Source of the DNA: JAEYKI01 sp036679405
GTDB taxonomy: Bacteria > Bacillota > Clostridia > Christensenellales > Christensenellaceae
Direction: 5' to 3'
NCBI GenBank assembly: GCA_036679405.1
Contig: JAVBVZ010000003.1
Location: forward strand, 1-40,125
Length of the DNA: 40,125 bases
Shown here: positions 22,923-30,930 of the stretch, in pieces
Layout: every line of letters starts with the position of its first letter
Numbering within the stretch: position 1 is the stretch's first letter
Notes under the pieces: generated by a model
What the model saw: only the letters and a program-made list of their open reading frames with translations
Databases searched by the model: none
What the model was told of the DNA's origin: nothing
Translations under genes and position numbers: made by a program

Positions 22923-24167
22923 ATGAAAAAAGGAATCATAGCAGTTGTCGTTGCGGCATTGCTCTGCATGGTATTTGCGGGCTGCAGCACAGATGCGGGC
23001 GGCAGTGAAACTGCGAGCAGCGCACCTGCCGCAAGTGAAGCAAGCGAGGCCGAAAGCAGCGCAGACGCCGACAGCGCGCCTGCTGAAACCGAAATCACCG
23101 ACCAGGAGGCTGCGGACAATGTGGCGGCCTTGATAGACGCCATTTATGTACAGGAGCGCACCGATGAAACCGATGCGCAGTGTGTGGCGGCCAAGGATGG
23201 CTGGGATGCACTGACGGATGCGCAAAAAGAGCTGGTTGCGGGCGAATATGCCGATCCGGATTATTTTGGGCGGGATACCGGCGACGCTTCTAAAGATGAT
23301 CCTCTGAATGGAGATGACATCGGGGAGAACGAACTGCTGGTCGTGAGCTTCGGCACTTCTTTCAACGGCAGCCGCGCCGAAGATATCGGCGGCATCGAGA
23401 AGGCGCTTCAGGAAGCTTATCCGGATTGGTCGGTGAGAAGAGCGTTTACCGCACAAATCATCATCAACCACATTCAGGCCCGTGACGGAGAAATGATTGA
23501 TAATATAGACCAGGCGCTTGCGCGCGCGGCAGATAACGGCGTGAAGAACCTCGTGGTACAGCCCACCCATCTGATGCACGGCGCAGAGTATGACGAACTT
23601 GCGGCAGCGGTGGAAGAATACCAGGACAATTTTGAATCCGTAGTGATTGCCGAGCCGCTGCTTGGCGAGGTCGGCTCCGATGCAACGGTTATCAACGCGG
23701 ACAAGGAAAGCGTTGCCGTGGCTATCACGGATGCGGCGCTGGCTGCGTCCGGTTATGAAAGTATGGAAGCTGCTGCAGAAGATGGCGTTGCGTTCGTATT
23801 TATGGGGCACGGAACCTCTCATACGGCCAGTGTGACCTATGACCAAATGCAGACGCAGATGCAGGCCCTTGGCTATGATAATGCGTTTGTTGGCACCGTG
23901 GAAGGCGAGCCTGAAGATACCGCCTGCGAGGCAGTCATTGATGCTGTTCGTGAGGCCGGATTTACGAAAGTGATCCTTCGCCCGATGATGGTAGTGGCCG
24001 GCGACCATGCCAATAATGATATGGCCGGCGATGACGCCGATTCCTGGTTGAGCCAGTTTACCGATTCCGGATATTTTGAAAGCATCGATAGCCAGATCGC
24101 GGGACTCGGCCAGATACCCGATATCCAGCAGATTTATGTTGCGCATACCGCGGCAGTCATTGAATAA
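22923..24167 (+). CDS. cbiK: Exported CbiK-like chelatase lipoprotein
   Basis: A 414-residue protein with a lipoprotein signal (Cys21 in MVFAGC), an Ala/Ser/Glu-rich linker (22-62), a helical spacer (65-125) and a full CbiK-type chelatase domain (about 137-410). Candidate metal-binding or catalytic residues are visible: His216 and His219 in QPTHLMHG, His296 and His300 in GHGTSH, and His362 in AGDHANND. Cytoplasmic CbiK inserts cobalt into sirohydrochlorin during anaerobic B12 synthesis. A surface-anchored version cannot easily take part in that pathway and more likely binds or metallates tetrapyrroles outside the cell, as suggested for periplasmic CbiK of Desulfovibrio. The riboswitch upstream and importer downstream point to corrinoids or their metal. 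The frame and AAGGAGG start are clear; the substrate is inferred. Confidence 0.85.
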   Translation: MKKGIIAVVVAALLCMVFAGCSTDAGGSETASSAPAASEASEAESSADADSAPAETEITDQEAADNVAALIDAIYVQERTDETDAQCVAAKDGWDALTDAQKELVAGEYADPDYFGRDTGDASKDDPLNGDDIGENELLVVSFGTSFNGSRAEDIGGIEKALQEAYPDWSVRRAFTAQIIINHIQARDGEMIDNIDQALARAADNGVKNLVVQPTHLMHGAEYDELAAAVEEYQDNFESVVIAEPLLGEVGSDATVINADKESVAVAITDAALAASGYESMEAAAEDGVAFVFMGHGTSHTASVTYDQMQTQMQALGYDNAFVGTVEGEPEDTACEAVIDAVREAGFTKVILRPMMVVAGDHANNDMAGDDADSWLSQFTDSGYFESIDSQIAGLGQIPDIQQIYVAHTAAVIE

Positions 24168-24193
24168 AGAAAAGAAAAGCAAAGGAAAAGCAT

Positions 24194-24667
24194 ATGAAAG
24201 TAAGATTGGTCGTTTTATTAATTGTTGCCATGATGAGCGTGGCGCTCTTCGGTTGCGGGAATTCCGGTGGAGACACTGCGGCCGCATCGGACACAGGGCT
24301 GACCGACGGCGTTTACAGCGCGGATTTTATCACTGACAGCAGTATGTTCCATGTGAATGAAGCCAATAACGGAAAGGGCGTTCTGACAGTAAAGGACGGA
24401 AAGATGACTATTCACGTCAGCCTGCCGTCAAAGAAGATCCTTAACCTGTATGTTGGCACCGCAGAAGCCGCGCAGCAGGATGGAGCTACGCTGATAGAGC
24501 CTACCATAGACAGCGTTACCTACAGCGACGGGGCAACAGAGGAAGTGTACGGTTTTGACATTCCGGTCCCTGCCATTGATGAAGAGTTCGCAGTGGCGCT
24601 TGTGGGGACAAAGGGTACATGGTACGACCATACGGTTTCAGTTTCCAGCCCCGTGTTGGATGAATAA
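24194..24667 (+). CDS. Small lipoprotein of the corrinoid-uptake operon
   Basis: A 157-residue lipoprotein (Cys21 in ALFGCGNSGG) with one beta-rich domain of about 125 residues. It begins LTDGVYSADF and continues with GVLTVKDGKMTIHVSL. The pattern DG.Y......V..DGK.T is shared with the next gene and recalls NEAT-type heme-binding domains, but I see no clear NEAT heme motif, so I do not assign it. AAAGG precedes the ATG, 26 bp after the chelatase gene. It probably sits on the cell surface and hands a ligand to the importer. A family search would settle the relationship. Confidence 0.75.
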   Translation: MKVRLVVLLIVAMMSVALFGCGNSGGDTAAASDTGLTDGVYSADFITDSSMFHVNEANNGKGVLTVKDGKMTIHVSLPSKKILNLYVGTAEAAQQDGATLIEPTIDSVTYSDGATEEVYGFDIPVPAIDEEFAVALVGTKGTWYDHTVSVSSPVLDE

Positions 24668-24681
24668 TATACCCCACTTTA

Positions 24682-24723
24682 CAAATTCTGTATGCGCGGC
24701 TTTTGCCGCGTATACAGAATTTG
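24682..24723 (+). other. Very stable intercistronic hairpin
   Basis: CAAATTCTGTATGCGCGGC (24682-24700) pairs with 24705-24723 over 19 bp with a single G-T pair and a TTTT loop. No T-run follows. It probably stabilises the upstream mRNA or limits expression of the following genes. Confidence 0.65.
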
Positions 24724-24743
24724 ATATTTAGAGAGGATTCTTT

Positions 24744-25250
24744 ATGAAAAAGTTTCTGGCCCTCCTTTTCACAGCGCTTTTTTTGGCGCTCCCCGCCTGC
24801 GCTTCGGCAGACGGTATGGCAGGAGACGGGCAATATACCATTGGAGTAACGCTTGCGGGCGGATCGGGCAGGGCGGCTGTCGAGAGTCCGGCCGTTTTGA
24901 GCGTATCGGACGGGGCTATGACGGCGCAAATTGTCTGGAGCAGTCCCAATTATGACTATATGCTGATAGACGGGACCTATTATTACCCGATCAATACGGA
25001 AGGGAATTCAACGTTTGAGATTCCGGTTGCCGCTTTAGATTCAGAAATCGCGCTCAGCGCGGAAACGACCGCCATGAGCGAACCGCACGTGATAGACTAT
25101 ACGCTTTACTTTGATTCTTCCACCGTCAAAACGGCGTCGGGAGGCGCCGTGCCGGTCGTGATTGTCATTGCCGCGGCGGCCATCGCGGCTGCGGTGTCTG
25201 CGGCTGTATATTTTGGACGTAAACATAAAAGAGAATCCGGAAATGAATAA
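24744..25250 (+). CDS. Membrane-anchored small beta-domain protein of the corrinoid operon
   Basis: A 168-residue protein with a Sec signal peptide (cleavage near ACASA at about 21), a beta-rich domain (25-125) and a C-terminal membrane helix (about 138-158) ending in a basic KHKRESGNE, so it is a type I membrane protein. The domain has GDGQYTIGVTLAGGSG, ESPAVLSVSDGAMTAQIVWS and a Tyr-rich YDYMLIDGTYYYP. This gives the same overall plan as the lipoprotein before it and as NEAT-like heme carriers, in which tyrosines bind the metal; that comparison is by eye only. It overlaps the start of the binding-protein gene by 8 bp, so the products are made together. Confidence 0.75.
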   Translation: MKKFLALLFTALFLALPACASADGMAGDGQYTIGVTLAGGSGRAAVESPAVLSVSDGAMTAQIVWSSPNYDYMLIDGTYYYPINTEGNSTFEIPVAALDSEIALSAETTAMSEPHVIDYTLYFDSSTVKTASGGAVPVVIVIAAAAIAAAVSAAVYFGRKHKRESGNE

Positions 25251-26415
25251 TAAATATATGAAGGTAAAAAAAGCGGCGGCGTTTTTGCTGTGCGTTATAT
25301 GGATGCTGACACTGCTGGCCGGATGTTCGCTTGCCGATTCATCGGCAGGGGCGGCGGCGCATACGGGGCTGGGCAACGGATGGGAAAAAGAGTCCAGCAT
25401 GGAATTGAAGTATGCCCAAAATTTCAGCGTAGACTACTACGACGGCGGGTATGCGCTTATTTCAATATCGGACGGGAGCCGGTTTCTGGTAGTTCCCGAA
25501 GGGAAAGAGGCGCCCGCAGGGATCGATGAAGATATCGTGGTGCTGCGCCAGCCCATCCGGGACATCTACCTGGTCGCAACTTCGTCCATGTGCCTGTTCG
25601 ACGCGCTGGACAGCCTGGACAGCATTGCAATGTCCGGAACGGACGCGGACGGCTGGTATGTTGCAAACGCCAAAGAGGCCATGGAAAACGGAGATATCGT
25701 GTATGCAGGAAAATACAGTAAGCCCGATTACGAACTGATTTTGGCGAACGAGTGTAAACTGGCGATCGAATCCACCATGATCAACCATACGCCTGAAGTA
25801 AAAGAAAAACTGGAAGAACTGGGCATCCCCGTGTTGGTGGAACAGTCCAGCTTCGAAACGCATCCGCTTGGACGCACAGAATGGATCAAGCTGTATGCGG
25901 TCATGATGGGGAAAGAAGATGTCGCGCAGCGCATATTTGATGAACAGGTTGCCTATATGGATGAGGTGACCGGCCTTGAAAACACCGGCAAGACGGTGGC
26001 GTTCTTTTATATCAGTTCATCCGGATCGGCCATTGTCCGGAAATCGGGAGATTATGTTACCAAAATGATCCAGCTTGCGGGGGGCAATTATATTTTTGAC
26101 GATCTGGGCGACTCCGAGAAAGCGACTTCCACCGTTACGCTGGAGATGGAAGAGTTTTACGCAAAGGCGAAGGACGCGGACTTTATCATTTATAACAGCA
26201 CGATAGACGGCGGCGTGTATTCTCTTGATGAACTGATTGGGAAAAACAGCCTGCTGGCGGATTTTAAAGCGGTAAAAAACGGAAATGTATGGTGCACCGG
26301 CAAAAACCTGTACCAGGAAACGACCCAGCTGGGGCTCATGATTTCGGATATCCATCAAATGCTTGTATCCGGCGCTGATCTTACCGAGCTCAATTTTATG
26401 TATAAGCTGCAATAA
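25243..26415 (+). CDS. ABC transporter substrate-binding lipoprotein (BtuF/FecB type)
   Basis: A 390-residue lipoprotein (Cys28 in LTLLAGCSLAD) of the two-lobe helical-backbone class that serves iron-siderophore, heme and cobalamin importers. Lobe 1 covers about 60-210 and contains DIVVLRQPIRDIYLV; lobe 2 covers about 240-385 and includes KDADFIIYNSTIDGG and the end QLGLMISDIHQML. It captures the ligand outside and delivers it to the BtuC-like permease encoded next. The start at 25243 overlaps the previous stop; ATG 25258 is an alternative. Riboswitch control favours a corrinoid as ligand, but a heme or cobalt chelate is possible. Confidence 0.88.
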   Translation: MNNKYMKVKKAAAFLLCVIWMLTLLAGCSLADSSAGAAAHTGLGNGWEKESSMELKYAQNFSVDYYDGGYALISISDGSRFLVVPEGKEAPAGIDEDIVVLRQPIRDIYLVATSSMCLFDALDSLDSIAMSGTDADGWYVANAKEAMENGDIVYAGKYSKPDYELILANECKLAIESTMINHTPEVKEKLEELGIPVLVEQSSFETHPLGRTEWIKLYAVMMGKEDVAQRIFDEQVAYMDEVTGLENTGKTVAFFYISSSGSAIVRKSGDYVTKMIQLAGGNYIFDDLGDSEKATSTVTLEMEEFYAKAKDADFIIYNSTIDGGVYSLDELIGKNSLLADFKAVKNGNVWCTGKNLYQETTQLGLMISDIHQMLVSGADLTELNFMYKLQ

Positions 26416-26452
26416 TGATGCGTAAAAAACGTGCGGAAAGCAAGGATAAAAA

Positions 26453-27478
26453 ATGATACTGAAAAAGGCAAAACTGCAGCCGAGGATTTTTATTGTATTT
26501 GCAATATTGATTGCTTTGCTTATTTTGTTTATCCTGCTGAACATAAGTATAGGCAGTTTTACAGTTTCCCTGGACGATATAGTAAAGGCGGTCACGCAGC
26601 GCGGCGGAGATACAACCGAGTACAGGATCATTTGGCTGATCCGGCTTCCCAGGCTGATTGCCGGGGTGGTTTTGGGCGGAGCTTTGGCGCTCTCCGGGTT
26701 CTTACTGCAGACTTTTTTTAACAACCCGATCGCCGGGCCGTATGTGCTGGGCATCTCTTCGGGAGCCAAGCTTATGGTCGCCATTGTAATGGTGAGTGTA
26801 TTTGGCGCATATGAATCGGTCAGTTCGGGGTTTCTGATTTTGGCGGCGTTTGCCGGCGCTATGATATCCATGGGCTTTGTGCTGCTTATGGCGAGAAAAG
26901 TGCACCGGATGTCCATGCTGATCGTTGGCGGCGTGATGATCGGCTATATCTGTTCGGCCATAACGGATTTCCTGATCACTTTTGCGGACGACGCAAACAT
27001 CGTGAATCTGCACAACTGGTCCCGCGGCAGTTTTTCCGGTATTGCGTGGGACGATATCGGAATCATGACGGCGGTGGTCGTTGCCGCGTTTGCGATCGTG
27101 TTTTTGATGTCCAAGCCTATTGGGGCATACCAGCTCGGAGAAAAATACGCGCAAAATATGGGCGTGAATATCAAAGGCTTCAGGGTGGCGCTTATATTGC
27201 TTTCCAGCCTGCTTTCGGCCTGCGTGACCGCGTTTGCCGGCCCGATCTCTTTTGTGGGTATTGCGGTGCCGCATCTTATAAAGAATTTTTTAAAGACATC
27301 CCGGCCCATCATTGTTATTCCCGCATGCTTTTTAGGCGGGGCTATTTTTTGCCTGGGCTGCGATTTGATTGCAAGAACACTTTTTGCGCCCACGGAACTC
27401 AGCATAAGCGCGGTAACGGCCGTTTTCGGCGCGCCGGTAGTCATTGTTATTATGGTCAGAAGGCGGAAAATGCGTTGA
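26453..27478 (+). CDS. ABC transporter permease (BtuC/FecCD type)
   Basis: A 341-residue permease with about ten membrane segments. Family signatures are visible: IWLIRLPRLIAGVVLGGALALS near residues 60-80, NPIAGPYVLGISSGA near 93-107, GPISFVGIAVPHL near 262-274 and the end FGAPVVIVIMVRR. A dimer forms the translocation path for corrinoid or iron-chelate uptake. The gene follows the binding-protein gene after 37 bp and its stop codon overlaps the TTG start of the ATPase gene, so the importer is a tightly coupled unit. Confidence 0.93.
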   Translation: MILKKAKLQPRIFIVFAILIALLILFILLNISIGSFTVSLDDIVKAVTQRGGDTTEYRIIWLIRLPRLIAGVVLGGALALSGFLLQTFFNNPIAGPYVLGISSGAKLMVAIVMVSVFGAYESVSSGFLILAAFAGAMISMGFVLLMARKVHRMSMLIVGGVMIGYICSAITDFLITFADDANIVNLHNWSRGSFSGIAWDDIGIMTAVVVAAFAIVFLMSKPIGAYQLGEKYAQNMGVNIKGFRVALILLSSLLSACVTAFAGPISFVGIAVPHLIKNFLKTSRPIIVIPACFLGGAIFCLGCDLIARTLFAPTELSISAVTAVFGAPVVIVIMVRRRKMR

Positions 27479-28605
27479 ATAAACAGTATTATTTTTTTGC
27501 AGACCGGTTGACTGTAGGGTATAATGGAAAACCTTTGGTCAAAAATATCAAAATCGGGCTTCAGCGGGGGCAGATCCTTACCATGATCGGGCCCAACGGA
27601 TCGGGCAAGACAACCATCCTTAAGAGCATTACGAAATATTTGAAAAATATCTGCGGCACCGTGTATATTGCGGGCCGCTCCATTGACAATATGACAAGCC
27701 GGGACATGTCGTATAAAGTGGCCGTGGTGCTTACCGAAAAACTGAAAACGGAGCTGATGACCTGCGAAGACGTTGTTGCGACGGGCCGGTATCCGTATAC
27801 GGGAAGGCTGGGAATCCTTTCCGATCAGGATAAAGAGATGGTCAGGGAAGCCATGGAGCTTGTGTATATCTGGGATCTTAAAGACAGGGATTTTACGCAG
27901 ATCAGCGACGGCCAGCGGCAGAGAATATTGCTGGCACGGGCCATTTGCCAGGAACCAGAGATCATTGTATTGGACGAACCCACTTCTTTTCTTGACATCC
28001 GTTACCAGCTTGAACTTCTCAGCATTTTAAGGAACATGGCCAAAATGCGCAACATTGCGGTCATCATGTCCCTGCACGAACTCGATCTGGCGCAAAAGAT
28101 ATCGGATATCGTGATGTGCGTAAAGGGAGATTTTATTGCGCACTGCGGGACGCCGGAAGAAATATTTCAAAAAGAGCTGATCCGCGACCTGTATGATATG
28201 GAAAACGGAAGCTATAATCCGCTGTTTGGGAGCGTTGAAATGGGCAGGCCGGAAGGCGAACCCAAAATATTCGTTATTGCAGGCGGCGGAACAGGGATAG
28301 AAGAATACCGCTCCCTGCAAAAAAAGCGGCTGCCTTTTGTGACCGGTATCCTGCATGAAAACGACATTGACTACCAGCTCGCAGCGGACCTGGCGGCCGA
28401 AGTCATCAGCGAGCCGGGATTCACGGCGATCCGCGACGAAACCCTTGCGGCCGCGATTGCGCGCCTCTCTGATTGCGATACGGTGATCAATTGCCTGAAA
28501 AGCTATGGCGAAATGAATCAAAAAAACAGGCTGTTATGCCAAAAAGCCGCTGAAATGGGGTTAAAGATCGTCAGCAGCGCGGACGGACTGGGAGAAAAAA
28601 AATAA
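27475..28605 (+). CDS. ABC importer ATPase (BtuD/FepC type) with extra C-terminal domain
   Basis: A 376-residue protein. Residues 1-250 are a standard uptake ATPase: Walker A GPNGSGKTT, a signature ISDGQRQR in place of LSGGQ, Walker B IIVLDEPTSFLD and switch MSLHELDLA. Residues about 262-376 add a separate alpha/beta domain that begins EPKIFVIAGGGTG, contains LPFVTGILHENDIDYQL and ends near EMGLKIVSSADG. Normal BtuD-type ATPases are about 250-270 residues. The start is TTG 27475, which overlaps the permease stop; the open frame further upstream is only a shadow of the permease gene. The extra domain may sense a nucleotide or corrinoid intermediate and gate transport. Confidence 0.9.
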   Translation: MNKQYYFFADRLTVGYNGKPLVKNIKIGLQRGQILTMIGPNGSGKTTILKSITKYLKNICGTVYIAGRSIDNMTSRDMSYKVAVVLTEKLKTELMTCEDVVATGRYPYTGRLGILSDQDKEMVREAMELVYIWDLKDRDFTQISDGQRQRILLARAICQEPEIIVLDEPTSFLDIRYQLELLSILRNMAKMRNIAVIMSLHELDLAQKISDIVMCVKGDFIAHCGTPEEIFQKELIRDLYDMENGSYNPLFGSVEMGRPEGEPKIFVIAGGGTGIEEYRSLQKKRLPFVTGILHENDIDYQLAADLAAEVISEPGFTAIRDETLAAAIARLSDCDTVINCLKSYGEMNQKNRLLCQKAAEMGLKIVSSADGLGEKK

Positions 28606-28606
28606 A

Positions 28607-29386
28607 ATGAAACATTGCAGGATTGCCCTGATTTCAATGGAATCCCATTGCGGGGATACGCAAAAAAATTTAAACCGGGTGTGCGCGTATCTGGAAGAAG
28701 CCGGGGAAAAAGGCGCGGAGATTGCTGTTTTTCCCGAAGCCGCGCTGAACGGGTATTGTCTTTTGCACGCGCAGAAAAATGCGCTTCCGCTTTCGCACGC
28801 GGTGGTAGGCACATTGCGAAGAACGGCAAAGAAATGCGGCCTGACCGCATTGGTCGGCATGATCGAACGGGAGGGAAACCAGATATTTATTTCTCAGCTT
28901 GTGTGCGGTGCGGACGGCTGCTTTGGCGTTTACCGCAAAACACATCTGGGTGCGCGCGAAAAAAATATTTTTGCGGCGGGCGACTCGCTTAAAGTTTTTG
29001 ACGCCGCTGTCCCGCTAGGCGTCGCCATATGTTATGATATGCATTTTCCGGAGGCCGCGGCTGCCCTGCGCGCGCGGGGCGCAAAGATGATTGCGGCCCC
29101 GCATGCCTCGCCGGCAAAAGCGGGTTTGCGCTCAGATGTGTGGGCGCGGTACATGACTGCGCGGGCTTACGATAACCGTATTTATGTGGCGTGCTGCAAT
29201 GCCTGCGGCAGCAATGGCTGCGGCGTGGGATTCTCGGGCGGCGCCGCCCTGTATGCGCCCGGCGGAAACCTGATAGCCGCGGATTTTTCAGGCGGCGCTT
29301 GCATGCTTCTCGCCGAGGCGGAGCCTTTTTGTTTTACGGGTGCAAAGAATTTTCCGGCACACAGAAGAAGAGAGCTGTATGATTAA
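28607..29386 (+). CDS. Carbon-nitrogen hydrolase (nitrilase superfamily)
   Basis: A 259-residue cytoplasmic amidase with the complete Glu-Lys-Cys triad: Glu44 in FPEAALNGY, Lys111 in YRKTHLG and Cys142 in AICYDMHFPE. Members cleave amide or nitrile C-N bonds, for example omega-amidases or N-carbamoyl amidases; the subgroup is not clear. Its ATG is one base after the stop of the importer ATPase gene, so it is part of the riboswitch operon and translationally coupled. That position suggests it acts on the imported compound, for example on a side-chain or nucleotide-loop amide of a corrinoid. This role is inference only. Confidence 0.9.
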   Translation: MKHCRIALISMESHCGDTQKNLNRVCAYLEEAGEKGAEIAVFPEAALNGYCLLHAQKNALPLSHAVVGTLRRTAKKCGLTALVGMIEREGNQIFISQLVCGADGCFGVYRKTHLGAREKNIFAAGDSLKVFDAAVPLGVAICYDMHFPEAAAALRARGAKMIAAPHASPAKAGLRSDVWARYMTARAYDNRIYVACCNACGSNGCGVGFSGGAALYAPGGNLIAADFSGGACMLLAEAEPFCFTGAKNFPAHRRRELYD

Positions 29387-29413
29387 AAAAGCAGACGCCG
29401 TTCTGCTTTTTTT
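29385..29413 (+). terminator. Terminator of the corrinoid operon
   Basis: AAAAAAGCAG (29385-29394) pairs with CTGC plus T's (29403-29412) and a seven-T run follows. It overlaps the last base pairs of the amidase stop region and closes the operon. Confidence 0.85.
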
Positions 29414-29487
29414 GATAAGCGTTTTGTGTAAAACGGCTTGTTTTAGTGCTTGCCAGATCGTGCGGGAAGAATTACAATAGTTTAGTA

Positions 29488-29721
29488 GGGCAACAGGGCA
29501 AAGCGCATCTGTGCCCGCAAGCCGATCCCTATATTTTTACTTATAAACATTTTGCGTATGGATACAGAAGGCAGCCGTCTATCTTTGGGCGGGGCAGCGA
29601 TGCCCCGGGCGGAAGTTCATGTGCCGGCGGGATGGGCCTTTTTTTACTGTTTTGCGGAAAAAACATTTTGAGCAGTCCGGGAACAAAAACATTATTTATT
29701 GAAGCGGAAGATATTTTTTAA
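29488..29721 (+). pseudogene. Possible degenerate glycoside hydrolase (GH43-like) remnant
   Basis: An open stretch encodes PQADPYIFTYK, which resembles the N-terminal ADPY...K blade motif of family 43 arabinosidases. In another frame the sequence AEVHVPAGWAFFYCFAEKTF recalls their APE.H...GKWYIYFA motif. The motifs are far too close together and in different frames, so if real this is a broken relic with a deletion. It precedes a sugar-related gene. The match is by eye and weak. Confidence 0.25.
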
Positions 29722-29733
29722 GAGGTGATTGTG

Positions 29734-30795
29734 ATGAAAAAAAGTGAAATATATAAATTTATGAAAAAAGTAGGGGATCTTTCTACCATACTCGGCATAC
29801 GGGATGTCACCGTGAATGACGGCAGGGCGCGGGGCGTCCGGGCTTTTGATTTAAAAAACGGCGCGGGGCTGACGGCAACTGTGTTTGCAGACCGCGGGCT
29901 TGATATACCCTATCTTACTTATAAAGGGTATAACATTGGCTTTTTATCCAAATCCGGTGTTTCCTCTCCGTTTTCTTACCAGTATACCAAAGACGGGCTG
30001 GACAGCTTTTTGCGCCAGTTTTATGCCGGGTTTTTGACAACATGCGGCATCACTTATTCAGGCGCGCCCTGCGAAGATGAAGGGCGTGAGTTTGCGCTTC
30101 ACGGGCCGGCAAGCAATACGGTTGCGGAGAATGTTTCTGCACGTATGGAAGTTTGTAACGATGAGATGGTTCTTAAAGTGAGCGGATCTGTGCGTGAAGC
30201 CCGTTTGTTTGCAGAAAATGTACGGCTGAGCCGCGAGCTTGTTATGCATACCGAGGATAACATCATTGAAATGAAAGATACGGTTGAAAACCTGGGATAT
30301 ACCCGGCAGCCTGTCATGATGATCTATCATGTGAATTTTGGCTTTCCGTTTTTGGATGCGGATGCGCGGGTCTATTTAAGCGCCAGGGAAATCGAGGCAC
30401 AAACGCCTTTTGCGCAGCAAGGCCTTGATAAATACAATATCATTGAAGAACCCGAAGACGTGCGTGAAGAACAGGTGTATTACCATACGGGAGAAAGCGA
30501 CCCGGAAAACAGTTTCGCAATGCTGTATAATGCCCGGCTGGGTATTGCCGCCGTGGTACATTTTAACGCCTTGCAGTTCCCTATTTTATCTCAATGGAAA
30601 TCCATGCAGTCTGGAGATTATGCCCTGGGCCTTGAGCCTACCAACTGTGGAACGCATGGCCGGAAAGATACGCGGGAGAGCGGTATGCTGCAATATCTGG
30701 ATCCGGGACAATCATGCGCATTTGATTTGCGGTTTGAATTTACGGATGATATGAAAGTTATAGATTCTTACCGAGCCCGCGCCAAGGAAGAATAG
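29734..30795 (+). CDS. DUF4432-type aldose 1-epimerase-like protein
   Basis: A 353-residue protein of the galactose-mutarotase fold, beta-sandwich throughout. Recognisable stretches are ATVFADRGLDIPYLTYKG near 50-67, TTCGITYSGAPCEDEGREFALHG near 105-128 and LGLEPTNCGTHGR near 295-307. These match the DUF4432 group rather than classical GalM. Such proteins are thought to act on sugars or sugar derivatives; no reaction is firmly known to me. AGAGGTG lies six bases before ATG 29734; the in-frame GTG at 29725 overlaps this site and is unlikely. There is no signal peptide. It stands alone between the corrinoid operon and the LacI-regulated operon. Confidence 0.8.
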   Translation: MKKSEIYKFMKKVGDLSTILGIRDVTVNDGRARGVRAFDLKNGAGLTATVFADRGLDIPYLTYKGYNIGFLSKSGVSSPFSYQYTKDGLDSFLRQFYAGFLTTCGITYSGAPCEDEGREFALHGPASNTVAENVSARMEVCNDEMVLKVSGSVREARLFAENVRLSRELVMHTEDNIIEMKDTVENLGYTRQPVMMIYHVNFGFPFLDADARVYLSAREIEAQTPFAQQGLDKYNIIEEPEDVREEQVYYHTGESDPENSFAMLYNARLGIAAVVHFNALQFPILSQWKSMQSGDYALGLEPTNCGTHGRKDTRESGMLQYLDPGQSCAFDLRFEFTDDMKVIDSYRARAKEE

Positions 30796-30816
30796 GATTC
30801 AAACAAAAAGAAACCG

Positions 30817-30930
30817 GCCCGCGTAAGGCGGGCGTATGCTGCAGATATGGTTCGGATAACGAAAAGGCCCTGCAAGGTATGGATAAACAGATACCTTGGA
30901 TCGGCCTGGACGGATATCCGGACCTTTTTT
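30817..30930 (+). other. Structured non-coding segment ending in a T-run
   Basis: Hairpin GCCCGC/GCGGGC (30817-30822, 30828-30833) is followed by a nested structure: AGGCC (30865-30869) with GGCCT (30903-30907) encloses CAAGGTAT (30873-30880) with ATACCTTG (30891-30898). A small CGG-ATAT-CCG stem then leads into TTTTTT (30925-30930). It could be the terminator region of the preceding gene or an independent small RNA. The remaining gap to 31350 is AT-rich and holds nothing I can support. Confidence 0.45.

Noticed and set aside
22866..24287. Long reverse-strand open frame (473 codons) opposite the chelatase lipoprotein gene
   Set aside because: It is the antisense shadow of a well-supported gene with lipobox, ribosome binding site and CbiK motifs; its own translation shows no recognisable domain.
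26017..26916. Reverse-strand open frame opposite binding protein and permease genes
   Set aside because: It spans two clear + strand genes and their junction and has no start signal or family resemblance.
27046..27474. Upstream extension of the importer ATPase reading frame
   Set aside because: It overlaps the permease gene in another frame and shows no transporter sequence; the ATPase begins at TTG 27475.
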